A stretch of 12,674 nucleotides of DNA from JAABQT01 sp041488375 (lineage in GTDB: Bacteria; Pseudomonadota; Gammaproteobacteria; Burkholderiales; SG8-39). The stretch is from the NCBI GenBank assembly GCA_041488375.1, contig JBGPPD010000071.1, positions 1 through 12,674 on the forward strand, given 5' to 3'. Shown one piece after another: positions 1 through 5,772 of the stretch. The notes under the pieces are model-generated. The model searched no databases. It saw only the letters and a program-made list of their open reading frames with translations, and was not told the origin of the DNA. The translations under genes and the position numbers were made by a program. Every line of letters begins with the position of its first letter. Position 1 is the stretch's first letter.

Positions 1-294
1 CTCGCCAGCTTCAGCTTTCTGACCCTGCTCTACTTCGGGGTGTTCTCGATCGTATCCGCCCGGGAGCGCCGGCGGTTCTGGACGACGAGGCCCAGCCGGA
101 CGCTTGCCGCGGCCCTCGCCTTGGACGCGCTTGCCGGAACAATCATCGCGACGGTCGGGCTGCCGGGACTCGCACCATTGCCCTGGTCGGAAGTGCTCGC
201 AATACTCGGCTACGCGATGATCGCGTGCCTGGTCCTGAACGACGCCGCAAAGGTTGCGCTGCTCAGGTGGCGCGTTCCCGCAGCGGTGTTGTAG
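1..294 (+). CDS. P-type cation-transporting ATPase (proton-pump-like), C-terminal end, partial
   Basis: The reading frame is open from the first base, so this is only the last 97 residues of a larger protein that begins outside the window. The fragment holds about three hydrophobic segments, near residues 1-20, 41-60 and 64-90. The second and third are joined by a loop containing GLPGLAPLPW, and a short basic stretch (RERRRFWTTRPS) lies between the first two. I recognise this layout as the C-terminal membrane helices of bacterial IIIA-type plasma-membrane proton-efflux ATPases, which use ATP to move protons or other cations across the inner membrane. The catalytic DKTGT phosphorylation site and the nucleotide-binding domain would lie upstream and cannot be checked. 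It ends 7 bases from the convergent methyltransferase stop, with no visible terminator hairpin between them. The P-type ATPase call is fairly firm; the transported ion is inference. Confidence 0.7.
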   Translation, partial: LASFSFLTLLYFGVFSIVSARERRRFWTTRPSRTLAAALALDALAGTIIATVGLPGLAPLPWSEVLAILGYAMIACLVLNDAAKVALLRWRVPAAVL

Positions 295-301
295 GGCCCA
301 G

Positions 302-1249
302 TTACCGCACTTTGGCGTCGATGATGCGCTGCCAATCGGTCATCTTTCCGTCCGGCTTGCCGTTCGAGCCTGTCAGGTAGCGGCGGGTCAATTCCGACGC
401 GTCGAGGTCGTTGAGCACCGTCAGGCCAAGCCGGTTCGCAAAATCGGCGGCCTCCTGCGGATTCCAGCCGGTGACAAAGGGCTCTCCCCGGTAGGCGACG
501 CCCGTGGCTGCGGACCCCGCGCCATACAGCCCCTCGTACTCGCCCTCGACGACCCGGCGCAGCACATAGTCGTATACGACCATGCTTCCGGAGGCCGCGT
601 GCTTGTGCATGAACCCGAAGGTGGCGACATTGCCCGGCTCGGCGACGTACATCGCCACGCCCTCGAGGATGAAGAAGGTCTTCTTCGCAGGGTCGTAGCC
701 CGCGGCGCCGAGCACCCCTTCGAGTGTCTGCGTGTTGAAATCGATCGGCGCGTAGTGGACGTACGCAGGCAGCGCGCCGAACAGGCGCTTCACCGCCGCC
801 TGCTTCGCGCTGCTCGTCGCCGGCAGGTCGACCTCGAAGAATGCGAGCTTGGGATAAGCCCGGTGGAAGCGGTAGGCGCGGCTGTCGAATCCCGCTCCCA
901 GCACGACGACCTGCGACACGCCTGCGGCGGCAGCTTGTACCAGCCGCGCGTCGATATGGCGCGTTCTGGCATTGACGTAGAAGTATCCCGCGTAGGCTTC
1001 CGGATTGCCGTCGATCATTTCTCTGGCCGACGCATATTTGCGCGGCAGCAGCACCTGGCCGCACAGTTTTCCTGCAAGGTTGTCCTTGTTCCTCAGCTTC
1101 GGATCGGGGTGCTGCGCGGCGATGGCGCGGAACTCGCAAACCGCCTCGGCGGTCCAGGAGACGCTGCCGGGAGGCACGGCGAACGCCAGACTGGCTCCTG
1201 CAAGGCAGAGAGTCACAACCACGCAAAGGGCTACCCCGAGCTTCTTCAT
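302..1249 (-). CDS. SAM-dependent methyltransferase, TIGR00027/LCM family, with N-terminal signal-like segment
   Basis: This is a 315-residue class I methyltransferase. SAM-binding motif I is clear at residues 114-127 (VVVLGAGFDSRAYR). Acidic residues follow at the end of the next strand (FEVDLP, E139 and D141), and a later FFILEGVAMYV stretch is typical of the leucine-carboxyl-methyltransferase-like family. The substrate is unknown; related proteins methylate small carboxylates or metabolites. I chose the ATG at 1249 because it begins MKKLGVALCVVVTLCLAGASLAFA-type sequence, a classic signal peptide with an AFA cleavage site near residue 24. A longer frame reaches 1360, but it would hide this peptide behind 37 unconvincing residues and would run into the divergent YCII gene. 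A signal peptide is odd for an enzyme that needs SAM, which is made in the cytoplasm. It may instead be an uncleaved membrane anchor. The gene is divergent from the YCII/sigma pair, sharing a 100-base upstream region. Confidence 0.85.
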   Translation of the reverse strand: MKKLGVALCVVVTLCLAGASLAFAVPPGSVSWTAEAVCEFRAIAAQHPDPKLRNKDNLAGKLCGQVLLPRKYASAREMIDGNPEAYAGYFYVNARTRHIDARLVQAAAAGVSQVVVLGAGFDSRAYRFHRAYPKLAFFEVDLPATSSAKQAAVKRLFGALPAYVHYAPIDFNTQTLEGVLGAAGYDPAKKTFFILEGVAMYVAEPGNVATFGFMHKHAASGSMVVYDYVLRRVVEGEYEGLYGAGSAATGVAYRGEPFVTGWNPQEAADFANRLGLTVLNDLDASELTRRYLTGSNGKPDGKMTDWQRIIDAKVR

Positions 1250-1273
1250 TCCGGCAGATTCTAGCCGGGAGCC

Positions 1274-1300
1274 TGTCGAATTGCCGGCTTCCCGAACGTC
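1274..1300 (+). promoter_or_regulatory. Candidate ECF42-dependent promoter
   Basis: TGTCGA lies at 1274-1279 and CGTC at 1297-1300, separated by 17 bases, about 50 bases before the YCII start codon. From memory, published work on ECF42 sigma factors in Streptomyces reports TGTCGA in the -35 region and CG(A/T)C in the -10 region of target promoters, usually upstream of DGPF/YCII genes. Both halves fit exactly, and the adjacent operon encodes both a YCII protein and an ECF42-like sigma factor, so autoregulation is the natural reading. The exact published spacing could not be verified here. A CATAAT at 1315-1320 could serve as a sigma70 -10 element but has no good -35 partner. Confidence 0.6.
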
Positions 1301-1337
1301 ATTGTGCAGCGGCGCATAATGCCCGCTACAACGTTGC

Positions 1338-1344
1338 AAGGAGG
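1338..1344 (+). promoter_or_regulatory. Strong ribosome binding site of the YCII gene
   Basis: A perfect AAGGAGG lies 5 bases before the ATG at 1350. It fixes the start of the YCII-domain gene, and it is the strongest Shine-Dalgarno sequence I found in the window. Confidence 0.85.
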
Positions 1345-1349
1345 CTTTC

Positions 1350-1697
1350 ATGCAATACATGCTGCTGATTTACACGAGTGAAAAGCAGATGCAGGGCCTG
1401 AGCAAGGCCGATGGCGAAAAATCGATGGCCGCCTATGGGGCGTACGGCGAAGCGCTGAAAAAGGGCGGCGTCATCCTGGGCGGCAACCGCCTGAAGCCGA
1501 CCGAGACGGCGACGACGGTACGCATGGCCAACGGCAAGACGCAGGTGCTGAACGGGCCGTATGCGGAAACCAAGGAGCAGCTCGGCGGCTACTACATGAT
1601 CGAGGCCCCCGACCTGGACTCCGCGATTTCCTGGGCCGCGCGCTGTCCCGGCGCCAGCCACGGCACTGTGGAAGTGCGCCCGATTTGGGCGATGTAA
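1350..1697 (+). CDS. YCII-related (DGPF) domain protein
   Basis: This 115-residue protein spans one complete YCII/DGPF domain. It starts with the usual MQYMLLIY strand, has a helix around residues 19-38 ending in KKGGVILGG, and carries the family signature as NGPY (68-71, DGPF in many relatives) followed by ETKEQLGGYYMIE. Such proteins form ferredoxin-like alpha/beta dimers. Their biochemical role is poorly known, though relatives have been suggested to be small-molecule enzymes or binding proteins. The start is set by a strong ribosome binding site. The stop lies 12 bases inside the following sigma-factor gene, so the two are cotranscribed and probably translationally coupled. DGPF genes next to ECF42 sigma factors are a known conserved pairing, in which the DGPF gene is normally the target of the sigma factor. 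Confidence 0.92.
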   Translation: MQYMLLIYTSEKQMQGLSKADGEKSMAAYGAYGEALKKGGVILGGNRLKPTETATTVRMANGKTQVLNGPYAETKEQLGGYYMIEAPDLDSAISWAARCPGASHGTVEVRPIWAM

Positions 1698-2935
1698 CGC
1701 AGCAGCCGGCACGCGACACCGCGGAGGCGGTCGCGCGCCGCAGCTACGGCAAGCTGGTCGCCTTCCTCGCCGCACGCACCGGCGACGTCGCAGGGGCGGA
1801 GGACGCTTTGTCCGACGCCTTTGCGGCGGCCCTCGAGGATTGGCCGGCGCGCGGCATTCCTCGCACGCCCGAGGCGTGGCTGCTCACGGTTGCGCGCCGG
1901 AAGATGATCGACGCCGCCCGGCGGCGGCGCACCGGCGAGGAGGCGAGCGCCAACCTGTTGCTCATTGCCGAGCAGCTGGAGGTCACGGTTGCGGCCGAGT
2001 CTGCGATCCCGGATGACCGGCTGCGGCTGATGTTCGCTTGCGCGCATCCGGCGATCGAAGCCGGCGTGCGCGCGCCGCTCATCCTGCAGACGATTCTCGG
2101 CTTCGATGCCGGCACGATCGCCTCGGCCTTCCTGGTCTCGCCCGCCACCATGAGCCAGCGGCTGGTGCGCGCGAAGAACCGCATCCGGCAGGCCGGCATC
2201 CCCTTCCGCGTGCCGGAAGACGAGGAGCTGCGCGAGCGCCTGCAGGCGGTACTTGAGGCGATCTATGCGGCCTTCGCCGAGGGCTGGTCCGATCCGGCGG
2301 GCACCGAGGCCCACCGGCGCAACCTCTCGGCGGAGGGAATCTGGCTGGGCCGGCTGGTCGCGTCGCTTCTGCCCGAGGAGCCCGAGGCGCTCGGCCTGCT
2401 CGCGCTCATGCTGCACGCCGAGGCGCGGCGCGACGCGCGCCGCGGCGCGGCAGGCGAATATGTCCCGCTGCATGAGCAGGATCCGGGGTCCTGGAAGCTC
2501 GATCTGGTCGAGGAGGCCGAGGCTTTGCTTTTTCGCGCCAGCCGCCTCGGCGCGATCGGCCGCTTTCAGCTGGAAGCGGCGGTACAGTCGGCGCACGCGG
2601 CCCGGCGCCTGACCGGATGCACCGACTGGGCGGCGATCGAGCGGATTTACGACGAGCTGTACGCGCTTACCGGATCGCCGGTGGTGGCGGTCAACCGCGC
2701 GATCGCGGTGGCCGAAACGCGCGGACCGGATCCCGGGCTCGCCGTACTGGAGGAGCTGGCCGGGGACGCGCGCCTTGCCGACTACCAGCCTTACTGGGCG
2801 GCGCGGGCCGCGCTGCTGGCTCGCAGCGGCGACACCAAGGCCGCTGCGGCGGCGTACCTGCGGGCGATCGGCTTGGAAGCGGAGCCGGCCGTGCGCAACT
2901 TCCTGCAGCGCCGGCTTGCTGAACTGCGCGGATGA
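1685..2935 (+). CDS. ECF42-type RNA polymerase sigma factor with long C-terminal extension
   Basis: This 416-residue sigma factor is more than twice the length of an ordinary ECF sigma. Region 2 is at about residues 20-82, including AEDALSDAFAAALEDW and PEAWLLTVARRKMIDAARRRR, which should contact the -10 element. A linker with DDRLRLMFACAHPAI follows, then region 4 at about 125-168 with a helix-turn-helix (SPATMSQRLVRAKNRIR). Residues from about 175 to the end form the helical DUF6596 and TPR-like extension typical of group ECF42. In Streptomyces this extension has been reported as needed for activity. No anti-sigma gene is nearby, as expected for the group, so the extension may itself be the sensor. 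The start is a TTG at 1685, because no ATG or GTG lies early in the frame and the stretch before region 2 would otherwise be lost. GGAAG at 1670-1674 could be its ribosome site. It overlaps the YCII stop by 13 bases and ends 4 bases from the convergent hydrolase. Confidence 0.9.
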   Translation: MGDVTQQPARDTAEAVARRSYGKLVAFLAARTGDVAGAEDALSDAFAAALEDWPARGIPRTPEAWLLTVARRKMIDAARRRRTGEEASANLLLIAEQLEVTVAAESAIPDDRLRLMFACAHPAIEAGVRAPLILQTILGFDAGTIASAFLVSPATMSQRLVRAKNRIRQAGIPFRVPEDEELRERLQAVLEAIYAAFAEGWSDPAGTEAHRRNLSAEGIWLGRLVASLLPEEPEALGLLALMLHAEARRDARRGAAGEYVPLHEQDPGSWKLDLVEEAEALLFRASRLGAIGRFQLEAAVQSAHAARRLTGCTDWAAIERIYDELYALTGSPVVAVNRAIAVAETRGPDPGLAVLEELAGDARLADYQPYWAARAALLARSGDTKAAAAAYLRAIGLEAEPAVRNFLQRRLAELRG

Positions 2936-2939
2936 ACCC

Positions 2940-4013
2940 TCAACGCGTTCGTCGCGGCGCGCTTTGCAGCAGCGCGCCCACTTCCTGCTTCCACCACTTC
3001 GCCTGCCCGGTGGTGCCGTGCCCTGCGGTGTACTCGCTCGCCGGAATGAGGTAGAGGCGCGCATTCTGCATGCGCTTCAACTCGCGCTCCATGACGCCGA
3101 GCTCCGGCGGGTTGCGTTCGTCGTCCGCCGAATTGATGGCAAGCAGCGCGGCACGGACCTTCTCCAGGCCCGGCGAGGCGTTGTAGTCCCGCGATGAATC
3201 CCACTGATAGAGAATGTCGTTGGCATCGCCGCGGAACGGCGCTTTCAGGCGCTGGTCGAGCAGCGCATCCGCCTTCTCGCGCGTCGGCGCCACCCTGAAA
3301 TACGCCTGGTCGCCGCCGTTGGTGGCGATGCCGAAGAACACCGAGGCGAACTGCGCGCTGCGCGGTTGCTTGGCGTACTCGCCGTTCATCCACTCCGGGT
3401 CGTTGCGGATCGAATCCGTGATCAGGCGCCGCATCATCCAGTTGCGGCTGGACATCTGCGTCGGCATCGAGGCCATGGGCACCAGCGCGTCCATGAAGTC
3501 CGGGTAATTCACGCCCCAGAGCCAGACCTGCATGCCGCCCATCGAATTGCCCAGGATCAGGCGCAGGTGCTTGATCCCGAGCCCTTCGGTCACCAGCCGG
3601 TATTGCGCCAGCACCATGTCTTCGTAGTTGTAGCGCGGGAACTTCGCGCGCAGGCCGTCCGAAGGCTTGCTCGATTTACCGTGGCCGATCGAGTCCGGAA
3701 GGAGGATGTAGTACTTGGCCGCGTCCAGCGGTTGGCCGGGACCGAACAGCTCTCCGCCAAACCCGGGCCCGAGGAGGCCCGCGCCGGAACCGGTGGTGCC
3801 GTGCAGGATCAGCACCGGCTCGCCGGTGGGTGCGCCGACGGCGGTGTAGTGGATGCGCAACTCCGGCATCCGTTCGCCGGTATGGAAGTGGAAGTCGCGC
3901 GCGATCCAGTCGCCTTCCTTCGCGGCGGTATAGCCCTGCGCCTGCGCCGCAAGCGCGGCAAGCGCGAAGGCCATGCCGCAGGCCGTCTGCCGCAGAAGCT
4001 TGAACGATTGCAT
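2940..4013 (-). CDS. Secreted alpha/beta hydrolase, homoserine O-acetyltransferase (MetX)-like
   Basis: This 357-residue protein has a signal peptide at residues 1-25 (hydrophobic core after KLLRQ, cleavage at AQA). The mature domain has the alpha/beta-hydrolase catalytic set: oxyanion region LHGTTGSG (70-77), nucleophile Ser157 in GNSMGG, Asp297 or Asp298 in SADDERNPPE, and His332 in GHGTTGQ. The overall pattern, with PDSIGHGKS and MASMPTQMSSRNW, is that of the MetX-like acyltransferase/esterase branch. True MetX is cytoplasmic and acetylates homoserine with acetyl-CoA. A secreted copy is more likely an esterase or hydrolase of unknown substrate. The ATG at 4013 is preferred over a TTG at 4031, since it has GGAGG-rich sequence in front and places the signal peptide at the N terminus. 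It lies 34 bases after the glycosyltransferase and is probably the last gene of the yicC-spoT operon. Confidence 0.88.
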   Translation of the reverse strand: MQSFKLLRQTACGMAFALAALAAQAQGYTAAKEGDWIARDFHFHTGERMPELRIHYTAVGAPTGEPVLILHGTTGSGAGLLGPGFGGELFGPGQPLDAAKYYILLPDSIGHGKSSKPSDGLRAKFPRYNYEDMVLAQYRLVTEGLGIKHLRLILGNSMGGMQVWLWGVNYPDFMDALVPMASMPTQMSSRNWMMRRLITDSIRNDPEWMNGEYAKQPRSAQFASVFFGIATNGGDQAYFRVAPTREKADALLDQRLKAPFRGDANDILYQWDSSRDYNASPGLEKVRAALLAINSADDERNPPELGVMERELKRMQNARLYLIPASEYTAGHGTTGQAKWWKQEVGALLQSAPRRTR

Positions 4014-4015
4014 GT

Positions 4016-4029
4016 CCTCCCCCTCCTCC
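4016..4029 (-). promoter_or_regulatory. Purine-rich ribosome binding site of the secreted hydrolase
   Basis: On the minus strand this stretch reads GGAGGAGGGGGAGG, two overlapping Shine-Dalgarno cores 2 and 10 bases before the ATG at 4013. It supports that start over the TTG at 4031, and it suggests the last gene of the operon is translated independently rather than by coupling. Confidence 0.7.
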
Positions 4030-4047
4030 AATGTTGGCGAAACCCTG

Positions 4048-5772
4048 CTACGTCGGCAGGTGCAAGTGCGAAATCAGCCTGCCAGCCTTTTTCGTGCGTA
4101 GCGGCGGATCCGGGCGGTCGCGGGATACGATGACTCGCCTGGAATCGATCGCGAGTACGCGCATCGGCAGGCCTTGCGACCTGAAGGCGGCGTATTGCCG
4201 GGGTTGCATCGCCGCGTAGGCCTCCTTTGTGTCGACCCAGCGCCGCTCGAACTCGTCCAATGATTCGACATACTTGCCGGGTTCCGCGACGATTCCCGGC
4301 GCCAGCTCGCCACGGTAGGAGACCAGGGTGAGGGTGCGGCCGAGGTAGTAGGGAAGGCTCTCGTCGAAAAAGCCGACGCTGTAGAACGGCACGTCGGGCG
4401 CAAAAGTGTTGTGCTCCCCGAGCATCTGTTCGACGAACCGCTCCGTCGAGTAGTTCTCATCCACCTGGTGCAAGCCCGAGAGGATGAATTGGACGCCTGC
4501 GATGGCGGAGAAGGCCAGACCCAGGAGGGATCGCGCACCCAGGGCGTGCCGCAAGCCCCAGGCCATCAGTCCGCCGGCCACGAACACGCCTGCGCCTGCC
4601 GCAAACCACGGGAAATAGGCGTAGACCAGGTCGTCGATGACCTTCGCGCGGGTGAGCGCCGGCAATCCGATCGCCAGCGTGGCAGCTCCGCAAAATGCGA
4701 GAAACAGTCCCGGCCACTTGGCCTCCGGTCCACCGTGGCGCACGGCGTCGCGGCCGACGAGGAGCGCGAGCGCCGGCAAGGCCGGCACGATGTAGGCGGG
4801 CAGCTTCGAGCTCGACGCGCTGAAGAACAGCAGGATCACGCCAACCCAGAGGAGCAGGAAACGATCGACGTCGAATTCCGGCACCGGGACGCGAGCGGCG
4901 AGCGAGCGCCTGATCGCACCGGGCAAGACGATGGTCCAGGGAATCATCGCGAGCAGCAAAATCAGGATGAAATACCACCAGGCGCCGGGCCGGCCGTGCC
5001 CCGGGAGCAGGAAACGCTCCAAGTGTTCGTGCACGATGTAGAAATGGAAAAACTCCGGATTGCGCCATTGCGCCAGCAGGTGCCAGGGCAGGACGATCAG
5101 CGCGAAGAGCGCGCCCCCCCATTTCCATTCGAGCCGGCGCAGGAGGTGCCAATCTCTCTGCAGGAGGACGTAGGCCAGAACCGCGGCGCCCGGCAGTACG
5201 ATGCCCACCAGCCCCTTGGAGAGCACTGCGCACGCCATGCCTGTCCAGGCAAGCAGCATCCAGGCGCGGCGGCCGGGCAGCGGGGCAAGCCCGCGCAACG
5301 CCATCAGCATCGCGCACATCGCGGCGCACAGAAAGAATGTCAGGCCCATGTCCAGCGTGAGGTACTGGCTCGCGACGAAATAGCCGACGGAGCTTGCCAG
5401 CACCAGGCCGGCGACGTAGCCGGAACCGGGCGGTCCTGTGCGGTTGCCGGCGAATGCGAGCAGCAGGATGCCGAGAAACCCGGTCACTGCCGGCCAAAGC
5501 CGTGCGCTCCATTCGTCTTCGCCGAAGGCGGCCAGAGCGAGCGCGGTTGCCCAATACTGCAGCGGCGGCTTCTCGAAATACTTCAGGTTGTTCAGGCGTG
5601 GCGTCACCCAGTCGCCCGAAGCCAGCATCTCGCGCGGGATCTCGGCGTAGCGCCCTTCGTCGGGATGAAACAGCCCGCGGTATTCCAGGCCGCCGAACCA
5701 GACCAGCGCCAATGGCAGAAGCGCGGCGAGGAAGCTGCGCCGCAGCCCTGCCGCCAGCACGCCCGCGGTCAC
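4048..5772 (-). CDS. ArnT-like integral membrane glycosyltransferase (GT83/PMT family)
   Basis: This 574-residue, highly hydrophobic protein has about 12 membrane segments. After the first helix, a periplasmic loop holds FHPDEGRYAEIPREM (Asp38, Glu39) and KYFEKPPLQYW (Lys68). These are hallmarks of ArnT-like enzymes, which take a sugar from an undecaprenyl-phosphate carrier and place it on lipid A or another envelope acceptor at the outer face of the inner membrane. Whether the sugar here is aminoarabinose cannot be told, and no arn genes are nearby. The start is a GTG at 5772 whose last three bases overlap the spoT stop (GTGA), a 4-base overlap implying translational coupling; a GTG at 5760 is an alternative. 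The C-terminal soluble part (about residues 430-574) should be periplasmic and may bind the acceptor. A hydrolase gene follows 34 bases downstream. Confidence 0.88.
   Translation of the reverse strand: MTAGVLAAGLRRSFLAALLPLALVWFGGLEYRGLFHPDEGRYAEIPREMLASGDWVTPRLNNLKYFEKPPLQYWATALALAAFGEDEWSARLWPAVTGFLGILLLAFAGNRTGPPGSGYVAGLVLASSVGYFVASQYLTLDMGLTFFLCAAMCAMLMALRGLAPLPGRRAWMLLAWTGMACAVLSKGLVGIVLPGAAVLAYVLLQRDWHLLRRLEWKWGGALFALIVLPWHLLAQWRNPEFFHFYIVHEHLERFLLPGHGRPGAWWYFILILLLAMIPWTIVLPGAIRRSLAARVPVPEFDVDRFLLLWVGVILLFFSASSSKLPAYIVPALPALALLVGRDAVRHGGPEAKWPGLFLAFCGAATLAIGLPALTRAKVIDDLVYAYFPWFAAGAGVFVAGGLMAWGLRHALGARSLLGLAFSAIAGVQFILSGLHQVDENYSTERFVEQMLGEHNTFAPDVPFYSVGFFDESLPYYLGRTLTLVSYRGELAPGIVAEPGKYVESLDEFERRWVDTKEAYAAMQPRQYAAFRSQGLPMRVLAIDSRRVIVSRDRPDPPLRTKKAGRLISHLHLPT

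Noticed and set aside
295..301. A terminator between the ATPase and methyltransferase genes
   Set aside because: The gap is only 7 bases and holds no stem followed by a T run.
1258..1263. TAGAAT on the minus strand as a -10 element for the methyltransferase
   Set aside because: There is no -35 partner at 16-18 bases, and transcription would begin almost at the start codon.
1250..1360. A longer start for the methyltransferase at 1360
   Set aside because: It would add 37 residues without family resemblance and overlap the start of the divergent YCII gene.
1592..3064. A 490-codon minus-strand frame opposite the sigma factor
   Set aside because: It spans the convergent end of two real genes and has only low-complexity Arg-rich sequence.
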